Shown piece after piece: positions 58,008-64,000 of a stretch of DNA of 64,000 bases. Below the pieces are notes generated by a model that was not told the DNA's origin, did no database searches, and saw nothing but the letters and a program-made list of their open reading frames with translations. The stretch covers positions 15,001-79,000 of the forward strand of contig CAJHZI010000270.1 in the NCBI GenBank assembly GCA_905160935.1, written 5' to 3'. The DNA comes from Enchytraeus crypticus (Eukaryota > Annelida > Clitellata > Enchytraeida > Enchytraeidae). A program made the position numbers and the translations under genes. Position 1 is the stretch's first letter, and the number at the start of each line of letters is the position of its first letter.

Positions 58008-61000
58008 ATAGGCCCCTATATGGCAAATTATTGTCTTATCTGTCGATCATAAATTGCATTTTGTTTCATCTAAACGACTTGATATTTTTACTTTAAAATA
58101 ACTGTAGCTTTATTTACTTGTCTTATGAATTCGTTCTACAATGTAATAATCTGAATGTGGTTACGCCATTATTCTGTTTCTATCGTATTTAGTTATCGTT
58201 AATTTGATTGGTTTATCGGTGGTCAGAACAAGAGCGTTCAGAATAGTCTTATAATGCACTGCCTAATGGCAGGTTCATGGCATATAACTCTTCCAACCAA
58301 GTCTATCCTAAGCTTTCCTTTTCAGCTCTATATAAGAAAATATTATCAAATTATGCAATATTCCATGTCTTTGTCTGCCTCTTGGCTCTTTTCCCCTGCA
58401 ATCTTCCCTCTATCATATCCTTCAGCAAACCATTCCCCCTTATATTATGTCCTCTCCAGCTTTTCTTTCTATTCTTACCAAATACATTAACTGTCTCTCT
58501 TTACTGACCCTTTCAAGAACTTCTTCATTTGTTTAGTTCTGTATGCCATTAACCATGGAGAAATTTAATGGTGAGGTGGGTCGTCTTGGTCTTACTTAAA
58601 TCCTGCCTTAGTCGCCTCTTACGTACACGCGGCAGCTAGTTTCAGGTTGCCCTATTCTGCAGTGGTTTCAACCACACCCGGGTTCAACACGGGAATTAGT
58701 ACTTCAGAATATGTCAGAATAGTTCTACAGAAAAAAACTCAAATCGTGGGTCTATATGTTTTGAACATGTTATAAGCACAGAAATATTACACATACACTT
58801 CATACAATATTAAAATAATTCTATAATAAACCATAGGCTATAGGTGCATGTGAGCATAATCACTTGTGTAACATTAATGGACACGTAAATCGCTAGAAAA
58901 ACGTAATTCAATATTGTTGTCTACAGGGTTAATAAAACAAAGTGATAACACCTGCTAAAAGTTTTAATATTTCAGGATATTGTTAATATTTTTAAATGAA
59001 ACTTTTACCAATTAATAAAAGAATACTTTTGATTGGGTGGCCAATTTTCATCCACTTTGGTACATAGATTGGCCAGTTATGCAAGTTTCAGCTGAGCAAC
59101 CCCCCATTTTTTACCTAAAAATTGCTTTTGCTACAACGGTAAGGGCAGATTACGCTTCATTGACGAGAAGGTTAAGGTGAACTCTCAGTATTATGTCAAT
59201 ACTTTGCTTCCGGAGCTGTTTGATGATTGCAATTCTCTTCTACCAAATGGTTTCATCTTTCAGCAGAATGGTGCTCCGGCTCAAGCATCTCGCCATGCAC
59301 TGGAATGGATCAGCGTGAGAAACACGAATTTCATCAAGAAGAATGCATAGCCTCCAAACTCTCCCGCTCAAAATCTTCTGGATTACCATGCCTGGGGAAC
59401 CATGCTGCATCTCTATTAGAAACAACAGCCGAAGCCCAAAAACAAGACAGAACTGCAGGAAGTGCTACAATCAATTTGGGAGAGACTGCCCCAAGTTGGA
59501 ATCAACAAGGCTGTCTTAGCGTTCCGAAAGCTACTGCAGTCCTGCTTTGCAGGTGAAGGAAAGCATATCGAATTGTCAGTAGTGCTAGCATATACAACGG
59601 GTTCTTTCTGAACCACCACAACGACCCTTTTCAAGGCCAAAGAACAAGATTAAGTATGATGTAAAAAAAATTCAAATTCAAGAAATTCATTCGAAAAAGG
59701 GGGGTTGCTCTGCTGAAACTCTCATAACTGGCCAATCTATGTATTAAAATGGATGAAAGTTGGAAACCTCATCCAAAATTAGTCCTTTAGTAATTGGTAA
59801 AAGTTTGAGTTGAAAATATTAACAATAGCCGGAGATATTCAAATTTTTTGCAGGTGTTATCACTTTTTTTACTCACCCTGTACATGTAATTCTGTATTAG
59901 TTTTCTATTTCTAACGTTTCAGCTCTTTCAATCGCCTCAGAAGACGTCGTTTGGCTGGTAGAGCAGTTAAAGCAGAAGTTGAAGGATTTAAAACGACTCT
60001 TGCATCTTAACTGCCAGTTTTTATCGACCGTCAACCGAAGTCAGAACCTAGAACTTGTTTCTGCATCATTCAGTGTGGATTCCATTGGTTGTCTAAGGTT
60101 GATTTAATCGATTTAAGAATCTGAATTTATAATTTTCGTGCAAATTATGCAGTAATTTTCTAATATGATGCCTTTCAGACTACCAAGGGAAGTAGGTTAA
60201 CAGTTCGATGTCGCAAGCATTGTAAGATACGTCTCAATTTATTGAGCGTTCGGAAACCAGCTAAAAACATACTCGAACCCTTAATTTGAAAAAACTAAAG
60301 CTATGCCCTTTAACTTAGGCAAATGGTGTTAAGTAATTGCCTTCTTGTTAGTCAGATATATTATGCGAATATTTTTTAAATCAAAAAGCGAAATTTTAAT
60401 ATTTAATGTCCAATTTGTTTAATATTTAATTGATATTAATATCTAAATGCCCTAGGTTTTTCACTAATTAGTAGCTTCACAGTAATGTGAGTGAGAGTTT
60501 TGTTGTCCGAAAGATTGACTTTGTTGGTTACAAAATTAGCCTCTGTGTAAAACATGTTACTGTATGAAACTATAAACAAATAACAGTTTTCATTTAATCA
60601 TCTCTTTCCAGTTTTATGTTCTAGATCGATAGTTAATTATTGAAATATTTAATCGACTGATCGATATTAAATTTTATTTAAGACATCCAACTTTTTAAAT
60701 GGCCTTGCTTATCGTACCGTGTGTGACGTTTCTCTACTGGAATTCATGACACTATCTAGCACGAATATCCGGATTCTATTTTTTTCACTTAATGATTCTG
60801 TATAAAATTGTGTAATGCTTTCTGATTTATTTGCTCTGTTCTGTTTTCTCTTTCTCTATGTACAGACCAGTGGCTGATCCATGGCATATATCATCTCCAT
60901 AAACCTTAACTTTACCCTCAACTTCACATTAACATACGAGTGCGTTATCAAATCTCATCCAGCATCTCGGTTTTTCTCTAACTTTCTTCCCCTCCACTCT

Positions 61001-63282
61001 TTCTGTTTTGTTATGCCATTGGTTGCTATTCATATATTTAGTCGGACAACAGTTAATGGAAAGCATAATTTATTAGATTCGTGGAGTGGAAGTCGGAAGA
61101 GATCCTGAATGCTAGAGGCAGAAACGTTCACACAGTGAATCGAGTCCACCAGGAAATCATCAAACATCTCTCACAGGAACCTTGTGCTGAATTAGGTGGG
61201 AGTAGATAACAAATTGATTGCTTAATTGCTGAAGTAAATAATAATTGATTAATTAATTTATTTGTCAATTGACTAATTGATAATTAATTTATTGCTTAAT
61301 TAACGAAGTAACTACTGCTATCACAACGCACTCGTGTTGTGCCAGTCCCATTACAAAATCGACAACAAAAGTCCGCAATTTTCTTAAAAGACCAGTAAGC
61401 TGATACAGATGAAGACAATTGGAAACCAACTCTGAGGCATATTTTCCTTCGCTAAAGGCTACCTTAAGGCTTGATAAGGGCTTAACCATTGCTGCTAAAA
61501 ACAAAATATTTACCATAAAATGCTCTTAATCAGCGTCAAGTAGTTTTGCTAAGAAATAAAATTATTATATTATATACATTAGACGTTAGAGAAAGATCGA
61601 TAGAGAGAGAGAGAGAGAAAGAAGAGAGAGATAGAGAGAGCGATATCTCAACTCACATATAGGCGTATCAAAATCTTATAATGAAATCGGTCAGAACTTT
61701 TGCCCAACTGAGTTGGAGAACGGAATTTAGACTAAAAGCATGTGCTTAAACTACAGAACTTACCGAAATCGAACTTGCACATATGCAATGTGCTTTAACT
61801 TCGTTTCCCGATCGGGTTATTATCGTTGTCGTGTGAAAACAATTTTGTGCTAATGGTTAGACGGAGCGTGTTAACTATTATATTAGAAGACTTGGCAAAA
61901 TACCTGATTAGGCCGCATTATGAGAATGTTTTGCAAGGAGTTTTTTCTGATGCACGATGTTGCATTCTACTGTAGGCTGTTGCGTGTATGTACCACCTTA
62001 TCTACCCTTATTCATTGTAATTACCCTTATTCGTTATTATAAAGAACATTTTGCGAATTACGTTTACTTTGAAATAAACATAATTCTCCTATCTTCTGTA
62101 GGTTGTGCATGTATATATGCTACCCTTATTGGGAACATGAAAAGATTTAGCGTTATGGATTTCTATAATTAAAGAAACTTGAATGATTTTTCAGTATAAA
62201 TACCCGTTGATGAACTATTTCAGGCAGGGCAGAAGATGGACTACAGTGTATAAAGATAAGTGCAGCTGTTGAATCGAATGAATTAGAAAAACTTCTGCAA
62301 ACTATTTCAGTGAAAGGGAACCAAGTGATTGCTATGTTAAAGGTGAGATGCTAGTGATTGTGTAGTGTTACAAAAATCATTTGACTTATGTTTCATTTAG
62401 TCATTTTCTGCTTTGTTAGATGTAATTATTTACATTTTTAAATTTTCTTGCCGCACTGTGCAACAGACTAATATGCCAACAGACTCAATTTTTCATTTTA
62501 ACTCTCGAATTGTTTATGGCTAAAGCCAAGTTTAACGTCAGTTTCCTGCTCGAATATATACCATGTCAATGAGGGGGAATATATAGCGTCGAATATATAG
62601 TCATGTCACTGAATTTGAACCCTGCATTTACTGATCCGCTGTCGAACAACTTGCAAACAATTAAGCCACCAGCTCTGTATTAATGTAAATTTTTGTATCA
62701 ATGCAATGGTTTTTATCAATACAAATGTTAGTATTAATGCCACTGTTTGCAACTGTTTATATCAAAGCAACTGTTTATGTTAATGAAACTAGTTAAGCTT
62801 GCTTCTTTGAATAAAATTTTGTCTTCGAATAAGCTGTTAAAACACTATTTAATCAGAATCCAATGGTTGTTTTATAAATAACTGCTTACCCAGTATTACG
62901 TAGACCTAAAAAGTCGTAAAGCTAAATGCTATTTCCATAAAACGACTGTAAACCCTACAGAAGCGATGGTCTTGTTTGGATTTTGGAACACCATTCATTC
63001 CTATGCATTTTATCTTTATGCATACGAAGCCTATGATATGGTCGACATATAAATACTTGGGCCTAGAGACTGTATTAGTTCTAATAGTCTATTCGTTTCA
63101 TACTCGTTTTTCTAACCTGCGCTATATGGTCGCCATACTAAATGTAGCTCTTATAGAAAGTATTAGTTCTAAATACACTTTTATATGTCCATTATTTCCA
63201 GACGCCATTGAACAACAGCGCTCTCTATGTCGATGTTGAGAAAACTTATAACGATGACATTCCTGCTAACTTTAATGTTCAG
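41066..63282 (+). CDS. PDXDC1: PDXDC1-like PLP-decarboxylase-domain protein (3' end outside window)
   Basis: Seventeen exons placed: 41066-41230, 43708-43773, 44152-44328, 45162-45351, 47203-47350, 48309-48393, 48882-49038, 50121-50795, 51899-51949, 52823-52894, 53694-53772, 56620-56696, 57428-57539, 59923-60097, 61077-61195, 62224-62342, 63202-63282. From exon 2 onward all phases agree. Human PDXDC1 aligns collinearly: exon 3 LITVGFGIAAFMTSL...SWLSKIFR, exon 5 TMDVNHLEEQINKDLENNR, exon 6 DNIERLNELCKKHNMWLHCV, exon 8 end LPHWLVLQHLGHDGV, exon 13 LRLLEMPHFRTCLLFSPMND, exon 14 SEDVVWLVEQLKQKL. The fold is group II PLP decarboxylase; the cellular role of PDXDC1 is poorly defined. The segment where active decarboxylases carry HK (PLP lysine) reads SLSLNLPVWLKL, with no lysine; human PDXDC1 also lacks it (TPGPWLGL). 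Exon 8 adds about 190 residues. Exons 1 and 2 do not join in phase, so one boundary or a small exon is missing. Confidence 0.9.
41254..41490 (-). mobile_element. SINE-D, near full-length, minus
   Basis: Plus strand: (ATC)n, then cttaaatcccagtttaacca gggtcggg, then gctggtcaagttattcaaac gactcggacacaac. Complemented, it has the same order as 54158-54449. In PDXDC1 intron 1. Confidence 0.8.
41748..42006 (+). mobile_element. LINE-X 3' end with (AG)n tail
   Basis: The best copy of this family: an open frame reading LDRIHFRGEGLLKEVIEGRM EGKRGRGRPRLGMLGDLKTH SYVEMKRKAEDREEWRRYIP RTCQ and stop, then the 3' hairpin gacctgccagtaggcagtgc actaa and an (AG)n tail at 41983-42006. In PDXDC1 intron 1. Confidence 0.85.
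42401..42515 (-). mobile_element. Diverged SINE-A, minus
   Basis: ttttaacgtcagtttgac, gtgacggatgaacc and atgtcactggcca keep the order of SINE-A landmarks, but the B-box is not clear. Confidence 0.45.
42836..42990 (-). mobile_element. (CT)n plus SINE-F 3' end
   Basis: An interrupted (CT)n, then ctaatgttctaccaacaggc aggtcc, ttgtcagtcgtatgccacgc tcaataaagc and ttgagcactccatcgat. In PDXDC1 intron 1. Confidence 0.6.
43423..43475 (-). mobile_element. SINE-D 3' tail fragment
   Basis: catcgtcatcgtcatcttcc cttgaatcccaatttagcca gggtaggg. Confidence 0.65.
43708..43773 (+). CDS. PDXDC1: PDXDC1 exon 2
   Basis: QTGEEILERLNRLSLKQYHD IW aligns with human SGQDMVSILQLVQNLMHGD. The donor is CTG|GTATGA, ending in phase 2. 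The acceptor is either cag at 43707 or cag at 43715; neither joins exon 1 in phase with its best donor. Confidence 0.65.
43853..43965 (+). mobile_element. SINE-A-like fragment
   Basis: gtagcagtatgacataggtt, acaggttcgtttcat (B-box-like), gtaccaaagtggacgttaaa cttagcttt. In PDXDC1 intron 2. Confidence 0.5.
44152..44328 (+). CDS. PDXDC1: PDXDC1 exon 3
   Basis: DETVNLITVGFGIAAFMTSL through LLKNTKSWLSKIFR; human GHMALLGHSLGAYISTL...DTTLWLCRIFR. Acceptor atgcag|T, donor TTCAG|GTAAGT. Confidence 0.92.
44619..44890 (-). mobile_element. LINE-X 3' end, (CT)n flanked, minus
   Basis: (CT)n at 44619-44633 followed by tagtgcactgcctactggca ggtcc. The minus-strand frame reads MKGVRGRGRLRLEMLDDLKV RSYVDMKRIAEDRKERRRY and, upstream, a KGESLLKEV-like start. 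In PDXDC1 intron 3. Confidence 0.8.
45162..45351 (+). CDS. PDXDC1: PDXDC1 exon 4
   Basis: RFPADNALFHYDEYEGVLEV through SPRIYINTSLGNTYKEYLDL Q; human RYENGCAYFHEEEREGLAKI and PVIYLSAAARPGLGQYL. The acceptor gatag|A has a short pyrimidine tract (atttttgatag). Confidence 0.9.
46500..47150 (-). mobile_element. LINE reverse-transcriptase core fragment
   Basis: An open minus-strand frame of 155 codons: KPTGLDGLPSWFLKLSASVF, WKASVIKPVRKVPHPNAPSD YRPISIASVLSRI, ANQFAFRPTVSPTAALI and VIALEFSKAFDTVKHSRMIS KLA, continuing past a stop as IPESVTGWIAGF. These are RT motifs up to the first catalytic-Asp block (here EFSKAFDTV, with Glu where Asp is usual). It ends about 50 bp before PDXDC1 exon 5. Confidence 0.85.
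47203..47350 (+). CDS. PDXDC1: PDXDC1 exon 5
   Basis: LALPSDCFYSVPADSSRYNC through NRTPVFILACAG; human LGLPFPCLCRVPCNT...LPLLLVANAG, the start of the PLP-fold core. The donor is GCAG|GTGTGG. Confidence 0.92.
47357..47510 (-). mobile_element. (CT)n plus SINE-F 3' end
   Basis: ctctctctctct, then tctagtgttctgcctgttaa cggatcc, then ttcagtagagcactccgctg. It begins just 6 bp past the exon 5 donor. Confidence 0.55.
48309..48393 (+). CDS. PDXDC1: PDXDC1 exon 6
   Basis: GTPQLGQLDNIERLNELCKK HNMWLHCVG. In group II decarboxylases this strand normally carries the WLHVDAA aspartate that binds the PLP ring nitrogen; here WLHCVG, as in human WLHVEG, lacks that Asp. Confidence 0.92.
48663..48706. repeat. 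(TA)n tract
   Basis: TA repeat in PDXDC1 intron 6. Confidence 0.9.
48882..49038 (+). CDS. PDXDC1: PDXDC1 exon 7 (PLP-lysine region, Lys absent)
   Basis: NDSALLSLLSVPVNLSGLSL, then SNSLSLNLPVWLKLRQLSHV and VSLTLNPDSEIL. It aligns with human VNLATLALG...DSMTMTPGPWLGLPAVPAVTLYKHDD. No lysine occupies the catalytic position. The donor ATTCTT|GTAATT is weak. Confidence 0.88.
49118..49165 (+). mobile_element. SINE-A 3' end fragment
   Basis: tttcagagatgaaactgacg ttaacatcggcttt; only the 3' motif is left. Confidence 0.45.
49741..49795. repeat. (TTA)n microsatellite
   Basis: About 18 TTA units in PDXDC1 intron 7. The leucine-rich ORF across it is spurious. Confidence 0.95.
50121..50795 (+). CDS. 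PDXDC1: PDXDC1 exon 8 with large lineage insert
   Basis: 225 codons. The last ~27 (RCLPHWLVLQHLGHDGVSAR ITHCLKL) match human RALPLWLSLQYLGLDGFVERIKHACQL. The first ~195 have no counterpart in human: polar, Ser/Lys-rich, probably disordered, ending in a 15-residue repeat of the type DDVIVKTTEHSVNGD. Acceptor aaactcag|ACA, donor AAATTG|GTTAGC. Confidence 0.85.
50573..50708 (+). repeat. Coding 45-bp repeat in PDXDC1 exon 8
   Basis: Three copies of a 45-bp unit (tgacgtcatcgtcaagacaa ccgagcacagcgtcaa...) encoding DVIVKTTEHSV-type repeats. Two units contain the palindrome tgacgtca. Confidence 0.85.
51022..51066. repeat. Perfect hairpin, 20-bp arms, 5-nt loop
   Basis: ttaactattcactctatcgc, loop taaat, then the exact reverse complement gcgatagagtgaatagttaa. 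It is isolated in PDXDC1 intron 8. Confidence 0.9.
51899..51949 (+). CDS. PDXDC1: PDXDC1 exon 9
   Basis: ANILHEKLKPLLSIQVV, 17 codons; human SQRLQESLKKVNYIKILV. Acceptor cttgcag|GCA, donor GTGG-type GTG|GTATGT. Confidence 0.85.
52058..52138 (+). mobile_element. SINE-D head fragment
   Basis: ttgtgtccgggacgctaaaa, gaccaactgtaaactgcaca cgtcttaagaggcgactg; matches the 5' part of 54158-54449. Confidence 0.5.
52245..52345 (+). mobile_element. SINE-F 3' end
   Basis: atggagtgctctatatggag cttgaaagtggactctgagt atgaatatg, then ggacctctcacttggcagaa gactataaataaataa; the plus-strand version of the minus copies after (CT)n. Confidence 0.65.
52363..52423 (+). mobile_element. SINE-D 3' tail with (GAT)n
   Basis: tattcgtatcccgacccttt, taactgggatttaagggaag, then (atg)n. 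Confidence 0.7.
52823..52894 (+). CDS. PDXDC1: PDXDC1 exon 10
   Basis: AGKSKTAVENYSLGSLIFRV LSAL; human SSPVVVFRFFQEL. Acceptor gtaaag|GCG, donor CTG|GTTAGT. Confidence 0.8.
53222..53384 (+). mobile_element. SINE-C (tRNA-like head)
   Basis: An A-box-like atcgctcagtgtgtaagagc, a degenerate B-box ggggttctggtatcaat, then gtccctgacattgccttacg gcgaggaacaggacgtta and an attgattgat tail. It is the fullest copy of the family. Confidence 0.6.
53385..53505 (+). mobile_element. SINE-B 3' half
   Basis: taaaatctcggacattcaga ggactg..., ttattaaaactgatagttgt catcgtggatgatcat; aligns with the 3' half of 35522-35780, directly after SINE-C. Confidence 0.65.
53694..53772 (+). CDS. PDXDC1: PDXDC1 exon 11
   Basis: LIWDISNPCVAFRYRPISCE YHKNES, ending in phase 1 at TCTG|GTATGT. 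The family match is weak; phase and splice sites are good. Confidence 0.75.
53800..54130. repeat. Degenerate tandem repeat (tttatgataaca)
   Basis: Tandem 12-bp-like words (ataacatttatg) across PDXDC1 intron 11, interrupted by a SINE-D tail at about 53938-53983 and resuming at about 54450-54490 after another SINE-D. Confidence 0.75.
54158..54449 (+). mobile_element. SINE-D, full-length, (GAT)n tail
   Basis: Head ccccgtgttgtgtccgggtt, gactgcacgtgtcgtagaag gcgact, middle ccaacgtcagaaagggcatt cggttgg, 3' end cccgaccctagttaaactgg gatttaaggga and (gat)n. It lies within the tttatgataaca tandem array. No clear tRNA head; the origin of the 5' part is unknown. Confidence 0.8.
54500..55010. other. PDXDC1 intron 11, no element recognised
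   Basis: AT-rich; nothing supported. Confidence 0.4.
55017..55275 (+). mobile_element. SINE-B (tRNA-derived), full-length
   Basis: A-box tagcgcaatggttagaggtg, B-box gggttcgaatcccggccgcg, body aatctcggacattcactgga. This copy has a better A-box than 35522-35780. Confidence 0.85.
55600..56260 (-). mobile_element. LINE (L1/Tx1- or RTE-like) C-terminal end with 3' UTR
   Basis: Minus strand: KFYAAVNMILGRLGSNAAID VLLKLIHSQAVPLSLYGISA LSLSNAELKDFCNAYSNVYY KIF, the typical 'ILLYGLEA' thumb region of a reverse transcriptase. A frameshift follows, then LLYHYHRYNFLHKLIDSG... and a 3' UTR with aataaag near 55610. Antisense in PDXDC1 intron 11. Confidence 0.8.
56395..56580 (+). repeat. (GAT)n/(GAC)n tract upstream of PDXDC1 exon 12
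   Basis: Irregular gatgac/gatgat repeats. The frame used by exon 12 is open from 56481, so the last ~45 codons could be translated as an Asp-rich run if an upstream acceptor is used. Confidence 0.85.
56620..56696 (+). CDS. PDXDC1: PDXDC1 exon 12
   Basis: ITSKTGSKAKTGKCSEDFVD QLNVK, donor AAG|GTACAG. The tail aligns with human SCDALNRWLGEQ. The acceptor atatcag|AT fits phase. The frame is also open back to 56481 through an acidic GAT-derived run (EDNEDRSDDDGDDDDDDAG), so a longer exon is possible. Confidence 0.75.
57025..57275. repeat. Minisatellite, 13-bp unit (catcagctagtag)
   Basis: About 18 tandem units with aacta / ctggtcg variants arranged in a higher-order pattern of three units (cagctag, caactag, cagctggtc), in PDXDC1 intron 12. 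Confidence 0.9.
57428..57539 (+). CDS. PDXDC1: PDXDC1 exon 13
   Basis: LYAELKKEAEQRGIRLRLLE MPHFRTCLLFSPMNDMNG; human LKQLVPASGLTVMDLEAEGTCLRFSPLMT. Donor AACG|GTTAGT. Confidence 0.92.
57555..57692. repeat. Tandem 28-bp palindromic repeat
   Basis: Four to five nearly identical units of cagatcatataatatgatct plus cattacat. Each unit is itself close to an inverted repeat (agatcatat/atatgatct). It starts about 20 bp past the PDXDC1 exon 13 donor. Confidence 0.9.
57970..58010. repeat. (TA)n tract
   Basis: TA repeat with one ttta interruption. Confidence 0.9.
58252..58520 (-). mobile_element. LINE-X 3' end, minus
   Basis: atgcactgcctaatggcagg ttc followed by the complement of the diverged C-terminal coding region (tgtcctctccagcttttctt). 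No microsatellite at the 3' end. Confidence 0.65.
58924..59880 (+). mobile_element. mariner-type transposon, deleted, long TIRs
   Basis: TA target duplication at 58922-58923 and 59881-59882. Terminal repeats of about 185 bp begin cagggt(t/g)a(a/g)taaaa and carry agtgataacacctgc, gtccaatttt-type and ttggccagttatg segments. Between them lies the C-terminal half of a mariner transposase: FIDEKVKVNSQYYVNTLLPE, GFIFQQNGAPAQASRHALEW, PPNSPAQNLLDYHAWGTML, TELQEVLQSIWERLPQVGIN KAVLAFRKLLQSCF. The DNA-binding N-terminus and the first catalytic Asp are missing. The second catalytic position is Asn (QQNGAPA for QQDGAPA). Two in-frame stops occur (the W of the WPPNSP motif and after MLHLY). It is inactive and in PDXDC1 intron 13. 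Confidence 0.9.
59923..60097 (+). CDS. PDXDC1: PDXDC1 exon 14
   Basis: ALSIASEDVVWLVEQLKQKL KDLKRLLHLNCQFLSTVNRS QNLELVSASFSVDSIGCL. Human: LGTRGEDVDQLVACIESKLPVL and the YVDDPNWSGIGVVR stretch. It lies 42 bp past the end of the mariner element. Confidence 0.88.
60860..60990 (-). mobile_element. Possible LINE-X/SINE-F 3' relic
   Basis: agaccagtggctgatccatg gcatatatcatctcc resembles the region after the LINE-X hairpin, but the hairpin itself is degraded. Confidence 0.25.
61077..61195 (+). CDS. PDXDC1: PDXDC1 exon 15
   Basis: RFVEWKSEEILNARGRNVHT VNRVHQEIIKHLSQEPCAEL; human YEHANDDKSSLKSDPEGENIHAGLLKKLNELESD. Acceptor attag|A, donor TTAG|GTGGGA. Confidence 0.85.
61200..62220. other. PDXDC1 intron 15
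   Basis: Holds (aattaatt)-rich sequence at 61225-61305 and an (AG)n tract at 61600-61640. No gene or transposon recognised. Confidence 0.45.
62224..62342 (+). CDS. PDXDC1: PDXDC1 exon 16
   Basis: GRAEDGLQCIKISAAVESNE LEKLLQTISVKGNQVIAMLK; human CLYVGMASDNVDAAELVETIAATAREI. Acceptor tttcag|GC, donor AAG|GTGAGA. Confidence 0.88.
62521..62672 (-). mobile_element. SINE-A, minus
   Basis: agccaagtttaacgtcagtt tcctgctcg, then tttgaaccctgcatttactg atccgctgtcgaac and aagccaccagctct. An internal atatagtcatgtcact segment is duplicated. Confidence 0.65.
63202..63282 (+). CDS. PDXDC1: PDXDC1 exon 17
   Basis: TPLNNSALYVDVEKTYNDDI PANFNVQ, with good splice sites (tttccag|ACG, CAG|GTAAAT) and correct phase. 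The family match is weak here. The gene continues beyond 64000. Confidence 0.75.
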
Positions 63283-63499
63283 GTAAATTATCTTCTATTT
63301 TCAAGGCTGTTAAATGTGATTTTTACTGGTTTATATTTTAATGGATTATTTGAAATTGAAGCCTATAAATTTGAATTGAACAGTGTTTATATCTGCGAGT
63401 TAATTAGCTGAATTATATTCAAAAATTACGATCCTTTCTAACTCAGTTAATAAACGTTAAGCCTGATCAAACACACACCATAATCATGCGAGTAGTGAA

Positions 63500-63735
63500 G
63501 CTGTATCACTGATTATGTAACTGATGTTATCATTGATGTTATCACTGATGATATCACTGATGTTATCAATGATGTCATCAGTGATGGTACCACTGATAGT
63601 ATCGCTGTGTTTATCACTGATGGTATCACTGATGTTATCACTGATGGTGTCACTGATGTTATGACTGATTTTATTACTGATGGGTATCACTGATAGCATC
63701 ACTGATGGTATCACTGATGTTATCGCTGATAGTAT
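63500..63735. repeat. Minisatellite, 12-bp unit (atcactgatgtt)
   Basis: About 18 units with gttatc/ggtatc/gatatc variants, in the intron after exon 17. The Ile/Ser/Asp-rich minus-strand ORF is spurious. Confidence 0.9.
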
Positions 63736-63837
63736 CTATTGCTTTAATAGCACGAGATTAACGTGTTAAGCAGTTCGATGACATCTATTTTATAATATGC
63801 CCTATCGCTAAGTTCTTATATATATTATCTATTTGGA

Positions 63838-63925
63838 TGGGTGCCCGGGACTTGAGTAACGCGGCCTGGAATCGAACGCAGGAGAGTTTAGTTTCTCCTC
63901 AAAGCCTCTGATTTAAAGAATAAGA
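63838..63925 (-). mobile_element. Possible tRNA-derived SINE head
   Basis: Minus strand: ctcctgcgttcgattccagg ccgcgttac has a B-box-like gttcgattcc, but no cloverleaf T-stem pairs up, so it is not a tRNA gene. Confidence 0.3.
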
Positions 63926-64000
63926 AGACGCGTTTAGACTTACAAATATTGTAGCAGACTCACTGCCATGAAACTGCTGCTTCTGGTGTAGTCATTTTTA

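Noticed and set aside
59227-59640. Plus- and minus-strand ORFs of 60-109 codons as host genes
   Set aside because: They are shadow frames of the degenerate mariner transposase half.

Overview
The window is nuclear DNA of an invertebrate animal. It is AT-rich and intron-rich, GT-AG splicing is clear, and it is crowded with LINE and SINE copies, DNA transposons, minisatellites and (TA)n/(CT)n tracts. Three conserved animal genes can be read exon by exon from protein matches and phase bookkeeping. I cannot name the species. Nothing indicates a bacterial, viral or organellar origin, and I saw no LTR retroelement, Polinton, CRISPR array or rRNA gene.

Layout. 1-11.1 kb is repeat-rich and has no recognisable gene: LINE and SINE ends, a 703-bp hAT-type MITE with an 8-bp target duplication, and four minisatellites. 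11.1-15.35 kb, minus strand, holds a three-exon POMGNT2-like O-mannose beta-1,4-GlcNAc-transferase of 860 residues, with a long Asn/Ser repeat inserted in its stem. 15.4-21.1 kb holds a SINE and three LINE fragments. 21.1-29.4 kb, plus strand, holds a complete nine-exon epsin of 813 residues (ENTH, two UIMs, DPW, clathrin-box-like and NPF motifs); its first intron appears to be GC-AG. 29.4-41.0 kb is intergenic: a SINE in the likely epsin 3' UTR, decayed LINE and transposase relics, two large palindromic elements set among microsatellites, and a hAT element with a second hAT MITE nested in it. 41.07 kb to beyond the right edge holds a PDXDC1-like gene, of which I place 17 exons; its 3' end lies outside the window.

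The genes are functionally unrelated to each other: ER O-mannosyl glycan synthesis, clathrin endocytosis, and a PLP-decarboxylase-fold protein. The most distinctive feature is how repeats have shaped the locus. A minisatellite encodes the POMGNT2 stem, a 45-bp repeat encodes part of a large PDXDC1 insert, and a (GAT)n tract adjoins a PDXDC1 exon. Two retroelement families share a 3' hairpin (CTGCC-loop-GGCAG) directly before microsatellite tails, which suggests a LINE/SINE partnership that also seeds the microsatellites. I found no wholly new gene system.
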